Below are positions 46,132-58,092 of a stretch of DNA of 64,000 bases, piece by piece; the first letter of the stretch is position 1; the number at the start of each line of letters is the position of its first letter. A program made the position numbers and the translations under genes. The DNA comes from Archangium gephyra (GTDB lineage: Bacteria > Myxococcota > Myxococcia > Myxococcales > Myxococcaceae). The notes below the pieces were generated by a model. That model saw nothing but the letters and a program-made list of their open reading frames with translations, was not told the origin of the DNA and did not search any database. Location: assembly GCF_001027285.1 (NCBI RefSeq), contig NZ_CP011509.1, forward strand, positions 2,364,501-2,428,500, in the 5' to 3' direction.

Positions 46132-46619
46132 GGTGGCTCCGACAATCAATCGCGAGGTGCGGCCGGATCGAGCTGGGGCCGCACCGCGTCACCCGTTCGC
46201 CACCGGGCTTCACCTCCACCCTCACGATGCGGCTCCTCCGGGAGAGGGTGGCCGGCGGCAGGCCCATGGCGAAACCAGTTCACGGTGAGTTCATCCTTTG
46301 GTTGGCGCGCAGGGCCTGCGTGGCAGTGGGGCCAACGCAGTCGGCACCGGCCCGAGGAGCCTTCTTGGAACCCTCGCTCATTCCGCGGCCAGCATCACAC
46401 GAGCCTCTGTCGAGGAGAATTCTCGGGGTGAGCGGGTTGTACCCGCTCCCCCGCACACCAGCCTCTCCCGGCGCCACGCGGGCACCTCCCCGAGGAGGGA
46501 GTTGCTCGGGTACCAGACAACGGAGGGGGCAGCTACCCACCAGTCAGGGGGCCGAGCCCTTCCCCCGTCCCTCCGGGTGTTTTCTTCGCAAGTCCGCCCG
46601 GTTGGAGAAATATCCGGCC
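46132..46619. other. 488-base divergent intergenic region
   Basis: No gene is seen between the receiver gene and sthA. It must contain promoters for both. A hairpin GAGCGGG-TTGTA-CCCGCTC lies at 46430-46448, preceded by the palindrome GAGAATTCTC; either could be a regulator site or an attenuator in the sthA leader. Long frames on both strands here lack ribosome-binding sites and family resemblance. Confidence 0.45.
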
Positions 46620-48017
<1,398 letters not shown>

Positions 48018-48058
48018 CGGGTGAGCCCCTTCGCTCCTGGGCGGTATCCCATCTGACC

Positions 48059-48517
48059 CTACCGCAGGCGTACCTTCAGGTGCTCCTCGGCGGCGTTGGG
48101 CCGCCCCAGGAAGGCATCGAGCAGGCGTTCCTGGACAGAATCCTGCTCCCAGATGGCGGCACGTTCGAGCCCCACGCATTCCTGGGGCTCGGCGGCTCTC
48201 TTGTTACCAGCCGTGTCGAAGATGGTGCAGCGACGGAAGTCTCCCACGTCCTGCCTGAACTGGACGAGTGGCTGCGCCAGATGCTCCTCGAGCGCTCTCC
48301 ATCCGATGGGCTCCCACGCATTCAGGGCCATCAGGTTGACGGCAATCTTGAAGAGGACGGATTTCGACGAAATTCTGTCCAGATCAGAGTCCGGCTCCGG
48401 GGTCCTGTGGTTGTAGAAGGCAACATGGGGTGGTTCGAGCAATCTCCCATATCCAAAGGAGCCATCGGCGAGCGCCAGTCTGACAAACGTGCCTGTCTTG
48501 TGCTTCGGCTTGCCCAA
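48059..48517 (-). CDS. Imm26-type immunity protein
   Basis: 152 residues from a TTG at 48517, three bases after the toxin stop, with GGAGAC eight bases upstream inside the toxin end. The start KPKHKTGTFVRLALADGSFG then YGRLLEPPHVAFYNHRT matches the Imm26 pattern (K-x-G-x-x-x-x-x-x-L-x-D-G-x-x-x-Y-G-R-x-L...A-F-Y) of immunity proteins found beside polymorphic toxins. It should bind and neutralise the C-terminal domain of the adjacent lipoprotein toxin. The tight coupling fits a toxin/immunity operon. Confidence 0.78.
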   Translation of the reverse strand: MGKPKHKTGTFVRLALADGSFGYGRLLEPPHVAFYNHRTPEPDSDLDRISSKSVLFKIAVNLMALNAWEPIGWRALEEHLAQPLVQFRQDVGDFRRCTIFDTAGNKRAAEPQECVGLERAAIWEQDSVQERLLDAFLGRPNAAEEHLKVRLR

Positions 48518-48520
48518 CTT

Positions 48521-49519
48521 TCAGTCTCCGGTGTAGGGGTGGAGCTGCCCCCAGTGCTTCGTGGCGGCATCGTGGAACAGCCTGCCCAGCGGGTTGTCTT
48601 TCGCCACGCCGCGCTGGATGTTCTCGGTGAGATACGGTGCTTGATGACCGGATTGGGCGCCCCCCTGGAAGTCTATCAACTGCTGCTCCCTTCCGCGGAT
48701 CCGCCAGTAAGCGACATCACCATACCTGTTCGCGTAGTTGACCGCGGTTCCGACATCGAATTCGTCACGCACGGCCGGCAGGAACCCAGGGCTTTTCGGT
48801 TCAGCATTTTCGTCTTTGTTGACGTGATGGTTCAGGTCACGCGAGGCAACAGCCAGGTTGGCTTGCGCCTCCAGGTCCTTGTTGAGGTCAATGACCATGC
48901 TTGTTCGGCCCGAGTAGGAGCGTTGGGTTGTTTTGTTGAGCTTCGTGTACGTCACATAGATGCGGCCCGGACGCCTTGTGTCCCTGTCTTTTCCGGTGTG
49001 TGGGCCTGGCCCGGGAGGCGCGTGAGGCGCGGATGCCGGTTTCAGCTCAGGCGTGATCGTGGAGGTGCCCTGGCGCACGCTGCTCTTGGGCGCATAGCAG
49101 CCTTGGGCCCACCCCTGAAGGTCGCCGAAGTGCGTGCCGTAGAACGTGTCGGCGATGTCGAGTGGCGTCTGCCTCCCGTCCAGGGTGGCCGTGACGGTCA
49201 AACAGACCAGGACCACGCTGCCGCCTGCCGCCAGCAGCGCTCCGCCCGTGACGAGGGCCTCGCCCGTGGCGGTGGCCATGGCTGCTTCCGCCGCGGTGGT
49301 GGTGCCTTGGGGCACCAGATGGAGCACGGCACGTGGAAGGCCATTGCCCAGGCCTTCGCCGGCAATTCCCTGGAGCGGTATGGACGGGGTGGGAGCCTGC
49401 TGCCTCACGGGTAGTCCCAACCCGAGCATGTCCCGACCCGCGCCGGGACGGACGCCGCGTGTGGTGGCGCTACACCCCGCGAGGAACATGGAAAGCAGCA
49501 GTACGACCCAATGTGACAC
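48521..49519 (-). CDS. SitA-like lipoprotein toxin
   Basis: 332 residues from a GTG at 49519, chosen because GGGAGAGG lies six bases upstream; ATG 49582 would add 21 residues. Signal [16 protein letters not shown] gives a lipobox LAGC with Cys16. The middle part has hydrophobic glycine/alanine stretches ([20 protein letters not shown]) and [21 protein letters not shown] proline-rich linker leads to a C-terminal toxin-like domain of about 130 residues ([52 protein letters not shown]). Lipoprotein toxins with variable C-termini followed by immunity genes are the SitAI systems of myxobacteria, moved between kin by TraA-dependent outer-membrane exchange. The toxic activity is not identified. Confidence 0.75.
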   Translation of the reverse strand: MSHWVVLLLSMFLAGCSATTRGVRPGAGRDMLGLGLPVRQQAPTPSIPLQGIAGEGLGNGLPRAVLHLVPQGTTTAAEAAMATATGEALVTGGALLAAGGSVVLVCLTVTATLDGRQTPLDIADTFYGTHFGDLQGWAQGCYAPKSSVRQGTSTITPELKPASAPHAPPGPGPHTGKDRDTRRPGRIYVTYTKLNKTTQRSYSGRTSMVIDLNKDLEAQANLAVASRDLNHHVNKDENAEPKSPGFLPAVRDEFDVGTAVNYANRYGDVAYWRIRGREQQLIDFQGGAQSGHQAPYLTENIQRGVAKDNPLGRLFHDAATKHWGQLHPYTGD

Positions 49520-49585
49520 GCGGAGCCTCTCCCGGCAGGGGAGGGCGAGGATCGCACGATCCGGTCTCCTCGAGGTTTCCATCAG

Positions 49586-49660
49586 CCCACCATGGCCGAG
49601 GCGTACCGGGTGGCCGCGCTCAACGGGCTCAACCGCCTGTTTTGACGGGTGAGCCCCTTC
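49586..49660 (+). repeat. 75-bp direct repeat, copy 2 (displaced sthA 3' end)
   Basis: Carries the codons for [18 protein letters not shown] and the TGA, plus the same 15 downstream bases, but has no gene in front of it. It is 7 bases from the stop of the next minus-strand gene. Most simply, it is the original end of sthA, displaced when a toxin/immunity cassette bringing its own replacement end was inserted. Confidence 0.97.
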
Positions 49661-49667
49661 ACGAGGT

Positions 49668-50342
49668 TCAGCGCTGGCGACGGTCCTCGCGCGTCTCGCG
49701 GCGGTCTTCCCGCGTCTCACGCCGGTCCTCGCGCAGCTCGCGCTTGTCGCCGGCCACCTCGCCGCGGGCGAGCTGTGTCAGCTCCACGATGAGCGTGCGC
49801 TTGCGGTCCAGCTGCGCGGAAGCCTGGGTGCCGGCGAGCGTCTTCAGCTCCTGGGCGATGCGCCAGCGCACGGACTGGGACGCGGCCTCCACCTGGGTGT
49901 CACGCTGGTCATCGCGGCGGTCGCGCCGGTCGTCGCGGCGGTCTCCCCGGTCATCGGCGAGCGCCCCCGGACGGCCGGTGGCCTGGTCCCGGCGGACCTC
50001 GCGGCGATCCGAGCGGAGTTCACGGGTGTCGCGGCGGACTTCGGCCTTGTCGGCGGCGAGCTCGCTCTGGCCCTCGGCGAGCTCCTGGCGCAGCAGGGTG
50101 TGCAGGCGGGAGTCCACCTCGGCGAGGCCGGCGGCATCCTGGCGGGCGCGGGCCGCATCGAAGCGGGCCAGTACGGCCTCGAGCTCGGCCACGTCCTTGC
50201 GGTCGTCGCGAGTCTCCTGGCGGTCCTGACGCTTCTCCTGGCGGTCCTGGCCGCGCTCGACGTGGTTGCGCACGGCCTGGGCGCTGGCGGTGGTGCCGGA
50301 GAGGAGGAGGGCGGCGACGAGGGCTCGGGTGGGACGGTTCAT
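49668..50342 (-). CDS. Exported Arg/Asp/Glu-rich repetitive protein
   Basis: 224 residues. Signal peptide MNRPTRALVAALLLSGTTASA, with GGGGAA before the start. The rest is extremely rich in R, D and E with repeats such as RQDRQETRDDRK, RGDRRDDRRDRRDDQRD and REDRRETREDRRETREDRR. Long charged helices or coiled coils interrupted by a short normal segment (VAELEAVLARFDAARARQDA) are predicted. No family function is known. It may bind polyanions or metals or act as an extended scaffold in the periplasm. It is divergent from an ECF sigma gene 168 bases away, which could control it. Confidence 0.78.
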   Translation of the reverse strand: MNRPTRALVAALLLSGTTASAQAVRNHVERGQDRQEKRQDRQETRDDRKDVAELEAVLARFDAARARQDAAGLAEVDSRLHTLLRQELAEGQSELAADKAEVRRDTRELRSDRREVRRDQATGRPGALADDRGDRRDDRRDRRDDQRDTQVEAASQSVRWRIAQELKTLAGTQASAQLDRKRTLIVELTQLARGEVAGDKRELREDRRETREDRRETREDRRQR

Positions 50343-50510
50343 GGCGTTATTCCCCTGGAAAATCGGTCTGAATCTCCTAACCCGGTAGCGCAGTGGAAGT
50401 TGCGGGCTGTCTTTCCCCGGGTTCTCGGCCCGGGTGTTTTCGGGGAGTGCCTCGGGTAGTAGAGGAGGAGGGATGGGCGAGATGTGCGCCCGGTGACTCC
50501 GAGGTACGGC

Positions 50511-51098
50511 ATGCGGGAAGGCAATGGTGAGGGGGAGCTGAGTCCGGCGGTGGTGGAGTCGCTGGTGGGCAACCACCGGCGCTTCCTGGCGTTCCTCGAG
50601 CGGCGGGTGGGCAGCCGGGCCCAGGCCGAGGAGCTCCTCCAGTCCGCCTATGTGCGCACGCTGGAGAAGGGTGGGGAGCTGGAGGACGGAGAGGGCGCGG
50701 TCGCCTGGTTCTACCGGCTGTTGCGCAACGCGCTCGTGGACCACTACCGGCGGCAGGGCGCCGAGGGCCGGGCCCTGGAGCGCGAGGCGCGCGAGGTCTC
50801 CGAGCTGGGGCCGGACCCCGAGCTGACGCAGACGGTCTGCGCGTGCATCCATGACCTGCTGCCCGCGCTCAAGCCCGAGTACGCGGAGATGGTGCGGCAG
50901 GTGGACCTGGAGGGGCGCGCCGTGCCCGAGGTGGCTCGGGAGGCGGGCATCACCGCGAACAACGCCGGGGTGCGGCTGCACCGGGCGCGGCAGGCCCTCA
51001 AGAAGCAGCTGGAGCGCAGCTGCGGTACCTGCGCGGCGCACGGGTGCCTGGACTGCACGTGTGGCAAGCCGGGTGGAGGCTGCGCGCCGTCCGCGTGA
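50511..51098 (+). CDS. ECF-type RNA polymerase sigma factor with Cys-rich tail
   Basis: 195 residues from ATG 50511, with GAGG seven bases upstream. Region 2 is FLAFLERRVGSRAQAEELLQ then AYVRTLEKGG…AVAWFYRLLRNALVDHYRR, and region 4 is LPALKPEYAEMVRQVDLEGR then VPEVAREAGITANNAGVRLH. After region 4 there is a 30-residue tail with eight cysteines including CGTCAAHGCLDCTCG, suggesting metal or redox sensing. No anti-sigma gene follows; the next gene is convergent. Copper export genes lie downstream. Confidence 0.87.
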   Translation: MREGNGEGELSPAVVESLVGNHRRFLAFLERRVGSRAQAEELLQSAYVRTLEKGGELEDGEGAVAWFYRLLRNALVDHYRRQGAEGRALEREAREVSELGPDPELTQTVCACIHDLLPALKPEYAEMVRQVDLEGRAVPEVAREAGITANNAGVRLHRARQALKKQLERSCGTCAAHGCLDCTCGKPGGGCAPSA

Positions 51099-51107
51099 CG
51101 GAGGGCG

Positions 51108-51857
51108 TCAGGGCTGGAGGGCGCCAGCCACGTTCTCGCCCCCCGCGTCGAAGTTGCGGAAGCCGGTGCAGGGCTGCTTGAGCTTCAGCATGTAGGGCAG
51201 CGAGCGCCACGTCATCCGCGTCCAGGCCACCACGCGCCGCAGGGAGGACGGCTGGAGCGACAGGGCCTGCGCCGGCTCCAGGACGTCCAGCGGCACGTAG
51301 CGCAGCGTGTACCGGCCGAGGCCCTCGAGCTCCTCGTGGAGGGACAGGGCCCGCTCTTGGAGGTCGGGGGCGAGCTGGCGGGCCAACCCGTCCGTCATCA
51401 GCACATACTCGCGGATGGGCACCGAGTTCTTCAGCATCCGGTGGACGACGATGACGTCCACACCGCCCAGCTCGGTGAAGCGCTTCACCCGCTGGAAGGC
51501 GACCTCGCCCTGGTGCACGACGAACTTGAGGGTGAGCTGCTCCACCTGGGTGCAGCCCTCGCAGGTGCACGACCGGTCGATGCGGAGCAGTTCCTTGCGG
51601 TGCTGGAATGCAGCCCGGATGGCGGTCACCACCTTGGCCACGTCCACCCGGGTGTTCTCGGACAGGGGGGCGTAGAAGAAGGCCGCGTCCCCTTCGAGCT
51701 TGGCCAGCTCCAGCGGCGAGGCCGCGCCGTCGATCACCGCCTCCAGCAACTGGGTCACCATGTCATGGGCATGGGCCAGGTTGATGGCGTGGGTCTTCAG
51801 GAAGCGCGTGTATCCGCCGATATCCGCGATGAGGAGCAGGGCGCGCTGGATGGCCAT
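51108..51857 (-). CDS. DUF2652 family protein
   Basis: 249 residues from ATG 51857; no clear ribosome-binding site, so translation may be leaderless. The N-terminus AIQRALLLIADIGGYTRFLK and LAKLEGDAAFFYAPLSENTR show the adenylate/guanylate-cyclase-like fold of DUF2652 proteins. A cluster SCTCEGCTQVEQLTLKF has three cysteines. DUF2652 proteins are related to class III cyclases but lack confirmed activity. A very long upstream extension is antisense to the copper ATPase gene and is not coding. Divergent from that ATPase gene by 192 bases. Confidence 0.8.
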   Translation of the reverse strand: MAIQRALLLIADIGGYTRFLKTHAINLAHAHDMVTQLLEAVIDGAASPLELAKLEGDAAFFYAPLSENTRVDVAKVVTAIRAAFQHRKELLRIDRSCTCEGCTQVEQLTLKFVVHQGEVAFQRVKRFTELGGVDVIVVHRMLKNSVPIREYVLMTDGLARQLAPDLQERALSLHEELEGLGRYTLRYVPLDVLEPAQALSLQPSSLRRVVAWTRMTWRSLPYMLKLKQPCTGFRNFDAGGENVAGALQP

Positions 51858-52049
51858 GCTGGGGTCGATATCAATGGAGAGGCGGTTGGGGCAAATGACC
51901 CGGCCGGCGAGCCGGGAGCCAGGCGCAAGCCGCTCGCTCGAAGAGCAGGGGAACGCGGTATGTACCCGTCCGAACCAGGGCACTCGGCGTGCCCACTGTA
52001 AGAGTCTGACGGGCGCTCCGTCAGCCCGGGTGAAAGGACGACTCTCCTC

Positions 52050-54662
52050 ATGGCCCACGAGCACACCCACTCTCATGCCGCCCACCCGGCTGGCCCTCCC
52101 TCCCACGGCGAGGGCAAGGTGTTGGACCCGGTCTGCGGAATGACGGTCGACCCGGCGGCCGCCAAGGGTGGCAGTCACGTCCACAAGGGCGCGACCTACC
52201 ACTTCTGCAACCCCAGGTGCCGGGAGCGCTTCGCCGCCGAGCCCGAGAAGTACCTGCCCAGGGATCCGGTGTGCGGGATGTCGGTGAACCCGAACGCCCC
52301 CAAGGGTGGCACCCACCTTCACGACGGCAAGACGTACTACTTCTGCAACCCCAAGTGCCGGGAGCGCTTCGCCGCCGAGTCCCAGAAGTACCTCGAGGCG
52401 AAGGGCGAGCCCGAGCCGGTGGAGGCCCCGCCGGGCACGATGTGGATCTGCCCGATGGACCCCGAGGTCCGTCAGGACCACCCGGGCGCCTGCCCCAAGT
52501 GTGGCATGGCGCTGGAGCCCGAGCAGCCGGTGACGCTGGCGGCGCGCACCGAGTGGGTGTGCCCCATGCACCCGGAGATCGTGCGGAACGAGTCGGGGAC
52601 GTGCCCCCTCTGTGGCATGGCGCTGGAGCCGCGCACGGTGCTGCCCGAGGAGCAGCCGGACCCCGAGCTGCTGAGCATGACGCGGCGTTTCCGGGTGGGC
52701 GTCGTCCTCACGCTGCCGCTGCTCTTTCTCGGCATGTCCGAGATGATTCCCGGCCAGCCGGTGCAGCACGCCGTCGCCCCGCGGTTGCTGGCGTGGGTGC
52801 AGCTCGCGCTGGCGAGTCCGGTGGTGCTCTGGGGGGGCTGGCCCTTCTTCGAGCGCGGTTGGGCGTCGGTGAAGAACCGGCACCTCAACATGTTCACCCT
52901 CATCGCCATCGGGACGGGAGCCGCGTACCTCTTCAGCATCTTCGCCACGCTGGCGCCGGGGCTGTTGCCGCAGGCCTTCACCGGCCATGGGGGCGCGGTG
53001 CCCGTCTACTACGAGGCGGCGGCGACCATCATCACGCTGGTGCTGCTCGGACAGGTGCTGGAGCTGCGAGCCCGCCGCGCGACCTCGGGAGCCCTGCGTG
53101 CACTGCTCAGCCTCGCCCCGGCCGTGGCCCGGCGCCTCCGTGAGGACGGCCGCGAGGAGGACGTCTCCCTCGAGCAGGTGAAGGCCGGGGACTCGCTGCG
53201 CGTGCGCCCGGGCGAGAAGGTGCCGGTGGACGGCGTGGTGCTGGAGGGCGAGAGCGCGGTGGACGAGTCCATGGTGACGGGTGAGTCCATCCCCGTGGAG
53301 AAGGTGCCCGGGGCCCGCGTCACGGGCGGCACCGTCAACGGCACGGGCAGCCTGGTGATGAAGGCCGAGCGGGTGGGGAAGGACACGCTGCTGTCGCGCA
53401 TCGTCCAGCGGGTGAGCGAGGCCCAGCGCTCGCGCGCGCCCATCCAGCGGCTGGCGGACAAGGTGGCCGCGGTGTTCGTCCCGGCGGTCATCGCGGTGTC
53501 GGTGCTCACCTTCCTCGTCTGGGCCTTCCTCGGGCCCGAGCCGCGGCTGGCGTACGCGCTGGTGAACGCGGTGGCGGTGCTCATCATCGCCTGCCCGTGC
53601 GCGCTGGGCCTGGCCACGCCCATGTCCGTGGTGGTGGGGACGGGCAAGGGCGCCGGGGTGGGCGTGCTCATCCGCGACGCCGAGGCGCTGGAGCTGCTGG
53701 AGAAGGTGGACACCCTGGTGGTGGACAAGACGGGCACGCTGACGGAGGGCAAGCCCAAGCTGGTGTCGGTGGTGGCCGCGGAGGGCATGGACGAGGCGCG
53801 GCTGCTGCACCTGGCGGCGAGCCTGGAGCGGGGCAGCGAGCACCCGCTGGCGGCGGCGGTGGTGGCGGGGGCCGAGGCGCGCGGGGCGGTGCTGTCGGCG
53901 GCGCGGGGCTTCCGCTCGGTGACGGGCAAGGGAGTGACGGGGCGGGTGGACGGCGCGGAGGTGGCGCTGGGCAACGTGGCGATGCTCGAGTCGCTGGGCG
54001 TGGACGCGGAGGCGCTGCGGCCTCGCGCGGAGGCGCTGCGGCGCGAGGGGCAGACGGTGATGTACGTGGCGGTGGAGGGCAGGCCGGCGGGGCTGCTCGG
54101 GGTAGCGGACCCCATCAAGGCCACCACGGCCGAGGCTCTGGCCACGCTGCACCGCGAGGGCGTGCGGGTGGTGATGCTCACGGGAGACAGCCGCACCACG
54201 GCCGAGGCGGTGGCGCGCCAGCTGGGCATCGACGAGGTGGTGGCCGAGGTGCTGCCCGAGGGCAAGGGCGACGTGGTGAAGCGGCTGCAGGCCAGTGGCC
54301 GCACGGTGGCGATGGCGGGCGACGGGGTGAACGACGCGCCGGCACTGGCGCAGGCGGACGTGGGCATCGCGATGGGAACGGGGACGGACATCGCGATGGA
54401 GAGCGCGTCGGTGACGCTGGTGAAGGGTGATTTGAGAGGGATTGCCCGGGCGCGGCGGCTGAGCCGGGGCACGCTGCGCAACATCCGGCAGAACCTCTTC
54501 TTCGCCTTCGTCTACAACTCGCTGGGCGTGCCCATCGCGGCGGGCGTGCTCTACCCCTTCTTCGGGTGGCTGCTGAGCCCCATGCTCGCGGCGGCGGCGA
54601 TGAGCCTCTCGTCGGTGTCCGTCATCGGCAACGCGCTGCGTCTGCGCAGGCTGCACCTGTGA
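52050..54662 (+). CDS. copA: Copper-type P1B ATPase with two YHS and two metal-binding motifs
   Basis: 870 residues. Two tandem YHS domains ([16 protein letters not shown]…[11 protein letters not shown] and [16 protein letters not shown]…[11 protein letters not shown]) occupy residues 25-115. Two heavy-metal-binding motifs ([20 protein letters not shown] and [20 protein letters not shown]) end near 195. The P-type core has A-domain VTGES, the metal gate IACPCALG, phosphorylation site [11 protein letters not shown], and hinge [20 protein letters not shown]. No CxxC HMA domain is present. It should export Cu(I)/Ag(I) at the inner membrane. GAAAGGA precedes the start. Confidence 0.93.
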   Translation: MAHEHTHSHAAHPAGPPSHGEGKVLDPVCGMTVDPAAAKGGSHVHKGATYHFCNPRCRERFAAEPEKYLPRDPVCGMSVNPNAPKGGTHLHDGKTYYFCNPKCRERFAAESQKYLEAKGEPEPVEAPPGTMWICPMDPEVRQDHPGACPKCGMALEPEQPVTLAARTEWVCPMHPEIVRNESGTCPLCGMALEPRTVLPEEQPDPELLSMTRRFRVGVVLTLPLLFLGMSEMIPGQPVQHAVAPRLLAWVQLALASPVVLWGGWPFFERGWASVKNRHLNMFTLIAIGTGAAYLFSIFATLAPGLLPQAFTGHGGAVPVYYEAAATIITLVLLGQVLELRARRATSGALRALLSLAPAVARRLREDGREEDVSLEQVKAGDSLRVRPGEKVPVDGVVLEGESAVDESMVTGESIPVEKVPGARVTGGTVNGTGSLVMKAERVGKDTLLSRIVQRVSEAQRSRAPIQRLADKVAAVFVPAVIAVSVLTFLVWAFLGPEPRLAYALVNAVAVLIIACPCALGLATPMSVVVGTGKGAGVGVLIRDAEALELLEKVDTLVVDKTGTLTEGKPKLVSVVAAEGMDEARLLHLAASLERGSEHPLAAAVVAGAEARGAVLSAARGFRSVTGKGVTGRVDGAEVALGNVAMLESLGVDAEALRPRAEALRREGQTVMYVAVEGRPAGLLGVADPIKATTAEALATLHREGVRVVMLTGDSRTTAEAVARQLGIDEVVAEVLPEGKGDVVKRLQASGRTVAMAGDGVNDAPALAQADVGIAMGTGTDIAMESASVTLVKGDLRGIARARRLSRGTLRNIRQNLFFAFVYNSLGVPIAAGVLYPFFGWLLSPMLAAAAMSLSSVSVIGNALRLRRLHL

Positions 54663-54795
54663 CGTGTCGTTTCCCTGACAGCACCCGGCACTGAACACCG
54701 CTCTCGTTCCGTGGTTGGAGCGTGCGCCTCCTGGGTTTATTGCTTCGTGCCGTGCTTGGCGGTGCGCGGCGGCGCGCACGACTGGAGGGACGACA

Positions 54796-56118
54796 ATGAG
54801 GCGCGGGGCCCGTGTTTCCTGGATGCTCGCTGCCCTGCTATGCGCCGGGGCGGCTTCCGCGGAGGACCCTCCCAAGGGGGCTCCGCCTCCCAAGCTGCCT
54901 CCCGGCGTCTCCGCCATCCTGTGGAAGATCTCCGTGCCTCCCGGCCGCGAGCCCACGCCGGAGAAGGTGGCCCTGGGCCAGAAGCTCTTCCTCGACAAGC
55001 GGCTGTCCATCGACGACTCCGTCGCCTGCTCCACCTGTCATGACCCCGAGAAGGGCTTCGTGGATGGCCTGCCGGTCTCCGAGGGCGTCGAGAAGCGCAA
55101 GGGCATGCGCAACAGCCCCACCGTCCTCAATGCCATGTTCAACGCCACCCAGTTCTGGGACGGCCGCGCGCCCACGCTCGAGGAGCAGGCGAAGCTGCCC
55201 ATCCTCAACCCGGTGGAGATGGCCATGCCCTCGCCCGAGGCGGTGGTGGCCAAGGTGCGTGGCATCCCCGAGTACGCCACGGAGTTCCAGCGCGTCTTCG
55301 GGCGCGAGGTGAACTTCGATGACCTGGCCTCCGCCATCGCCGCCTTCGAGCGCACCCAGTTCTCCGGCAACGCGCCCTTCGACCGCTTCCTCCTCCAGGG
55401 AGAGGAGAAGGCCCTGGACGCCTCGGCGAAGCGCGGCTGGGCCCTCTTCAACGGCAAGGCCCGCTGCAACGAGTGCCACGCGGCCAACGCCACCTCGCCG
55501 CTGTTCTCGGACCAGAAGTTCCACAACATCGGCATCGCGGCGCACAAGCAGGACTTCGTGAAGCTCGCCCAGCAGGGTCTGCGCGTGGTGCGCACCGGAG
55601 ACGAGAAGCAGATCGACGAGCTGGCGCTGCAGACGGAGTTCTCCGAGCTGGGCCGCTTCCTGGTGACGAAGCAGGACAACGACGTGGGCAGCTTCAAGAC
55701 GCCCACGCTGCGCAACATCGGCATCACCGCGCCCTACATGCACGACGGCTCGCTGGCCACGCTGTGGGACGTAATGGACCACTACAACAAGGGCGGCATC
55801 GCCAATCCCTTCCTGGACGGCGGCATGCAGCGGCTGGGCCTCACGGAGGCGGAGCTCGACGACGTGGTGGCCTTCCTCTTCACCCTCACGGACGAGCGCT
55901 ACACGAAGCTCAACGCGAAGGAGCTCGCGCGGCAGCGCGGGCGCAAGAACGTGCGTCCGGAGCGGGACACCGCGGTGGCCCTGGGCAAGAAGGGCAGCCT
56001 GGGAGACATCGGCTTCAGCCCGAACGTCCAGGTGAAGAACCCCGCGGACGTCGGCGTGTACGGGGACGAGACGTCGGAAGGCAAGACAGCGGACAAGGCG
56101 AAGGCACCGGCGAAGTAG
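54796..56118 (+). CDS. Di-haem cytochrome c peroxidase family protein
   Basis: 440 residues from ATG 54796, with GGAGG eight bases upstream and a signal peptide (VSWMLAALLCAGAASAED). Two haem c sites: C78STCH82 and C224NECH228. Family phrases GQKLFLDKRLSIDDSVACST, NSPTVLNAMFNATQFWDGRA and FKTPTLRNIGITAPYMHDGS are present. The enzyme reduces H2O2 in the periplasm, or in the MauG branch oxidises proteins. A 60-residue lysine-rich C-terminal extension is unusual. First gene of a three-gene operon with a phosphoesterase and a cytochrome c. Confidence 0.92.
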   Translation: MRRGARVSWMLAALLCAGAASAEDPPKGAPPPKLPPGVSAILWKISVPPGREPTPEKVALGQKLFLDKRLSIDDSVACSTCHDPEKGFVDGLPVSEGVEKRKGMRNSPTVLNAMFNATQFWDGRAPTLEEQAKLPILNPVEMAMPSPEAVVAKVRGIPEYATEFQRVFGREVNFDDLASAIAAFERTQFSGNAPFDRFLLQGEEKALDASAKRGWALFNGKARCNECHAANATSPLFSDQKFHNIGIAAHKQDFVKLAQQGLRVVRTGDEKQIDELALQTEFSELGRFLVTKQDNDVGSFKTPTLRNIGITAPYMHDGSLATLWDVMDHYNKGGIANPFLDGGMQRLGLTEAELDDVVAFLFTLTDERYTKLNAKELARQRGRKNVRPERDTAVALGKKGSLGDIGFSPNVQVKNPADVGVYGDETSEGKTADKAKAPAK

Positions 56119-56132
56119 GAGGCGCACGGCCC

Positions 56133-57251
56133 ATGGGCAAGGGATACAAGAGCATCGAGACGAAGTACTACGAGGAGCGCGCCGCCTTCTTCGACGAGCT
56201 GGGGAAGCTGGATCGCCGGGCCTTCCTGCGCGTGGCGGGCCTGTCCGCTGGCATCGCCGCGGGCATGGGGCTGGTGACGCCGCAGGGCTTCCAGCTCGTC
56301 CGCGTCGCCGAGGCGCAGGGCTCCAAGCCTCGCTTCAGCTTCGCGTACATCTCGGACACGCACCTCTATACGAAGGATCTCAACGACCGTTTCGTGCGCT
56401 CCATCCTGCGCGCGGTGGACGACGTCAACGCGTTGGATCCGCAGCCGGACTTCGTCCTCTTCGGCGGGGACCTGGCGCAGCTTGGCCAGCGCGAGGAGCT
56501 GAAGCTGGGCGCGGAGATCCTCAAGGCCGTCAAGGCGCCCGTGAAGATGATGGTGGGCGAGCACGACTGGTTCCTCGACATGGGCGAGATGTGGCGCGAG
56601 CTGTTCGGCGCGCCCACCTACTCGTTCGATCACAAGGGCGTGCACTTCGTGGTGCTCAACTCCATCCTGGAGAAGGACTTCTGGACGGAGCGGGGCTACT
56701 CGCCCATGGAGCGCATGAAGGTCGTCGCGGGCCTGGACAACGCCATCCAGTCCCGCTTCGAGGTGGGGGCCGAGCAGCGCAAGTGGCTCGAGCAGGACCT
56801 GGCCAAGGTGGACAAGAAGACGCCGCTCATCGTCTTCAGCCACTCGCCGCTCTACAAGTACTACCGGCCGTGGAACTTCTGGACGGATGACGCGGACGAG
56901 GTGCAGGCCCTGCTGCGCCCCTTCCAGCAGGTGACCGTCATCCACGGGCACACGCACCAGCTGCTCACCAACCGCATCGGCAACATCGACTTCCACGGGA
57001 TGCTGTCCACCGCGTGGCCGTGGCCCTACGCGCCCGAGGGCCTGCCCTCGCTCACCGTGCAGATGAACCGGCCGGATCCCTTCAGCAACTTCGATGGCAT
57101 GGGCACCGGGAGGGTCGACGTGCTGGAGGCCGGCGCCGTGGACAAGCTGTACCGGCTGTGGGACCGCGCCCCCATCTCCGTGCGCGCCAGCTACCTCGCG
57201 TCCAATGGGAAGAAGGACGCTCCCCCCCGCCCCAAGCTGCCCAGCTACTAG
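56133..57251 (+). CDS. Tat-exported metallophosphoesterase
   Basis: 372 residues, AGGAGG ten bases upstream. A Tat-like signal (RRAFLRVAGLSAGIAAGMG) lies unusually far in, after 27 residues. Calcineurin-like motifs: YISDTHLY (D-x-H), VLFGGDLAQLG (GD), MMVGEHDWF (a G-x-H-D variant of GNHE), FSHSPLYK and IHGHTHQL (GHxH). It belongs to a metallophosphoesterase type seen beside cytochrome c peroxidases. The substrate is unknown. Fourteen bases after the peroxidase gene. Confidence 0.88.
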   Translation: MGKGYKSIETKYYEERAAFFDELGKLDRRAFLRVAGLSAGIAAGMGLVTPQGFQLVRVAEAQGSKPRFSFAYISDTHLYTKDLNDRFVRSILRAVDDVNALDPQPDFVLFGGDLAQLGQREELKLGAEILKAVKAPVKMMVGEHDWFLDMGEMWRELFGAPTYSFDHKGVHFVVLNSILEKDFWTERGYSPMERMKVVAGLDNAIQSRFEVGAEQRKWLEQDLAKVDKKTPLIVFSHSPLYKYYRPWNFWTDDADEVQALLRPFQQVTVIHGHTHQLLTNRIGNIDFHGMLSTAWPWPYAPEGLPSLTVQMNRPDPFSNFDGMGTGRVDVLEAGAVDKLYRLWDRAPISVRASYLASNGKKDAPPRPKLPSY

Positions 57252-57273
57252 CGAGTACCCCCGAGAGAAAGCC

Positions 57274-58088
<815 letters not shown>

Positions 58089-58092
<4 letters not shown>

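Noticed and set aside
46227-46619. N-terminal extension of sthA by 131 codons
   Set aside because: SthA homology starts at the ATG at 46620 ([10 protein letters not shown]); the upstream part has no resemblance to the family and contains hairpins typical of non-coding DNA.
51858-55034. Minus-strand extension of the DUF2652 frame to 1308 codons
   Set aside because: The extra 1059 codons are antisense to the copper ATPase and have histidine/arginine-rich shadow composition. The DUF2652 homology begins at about 51857.
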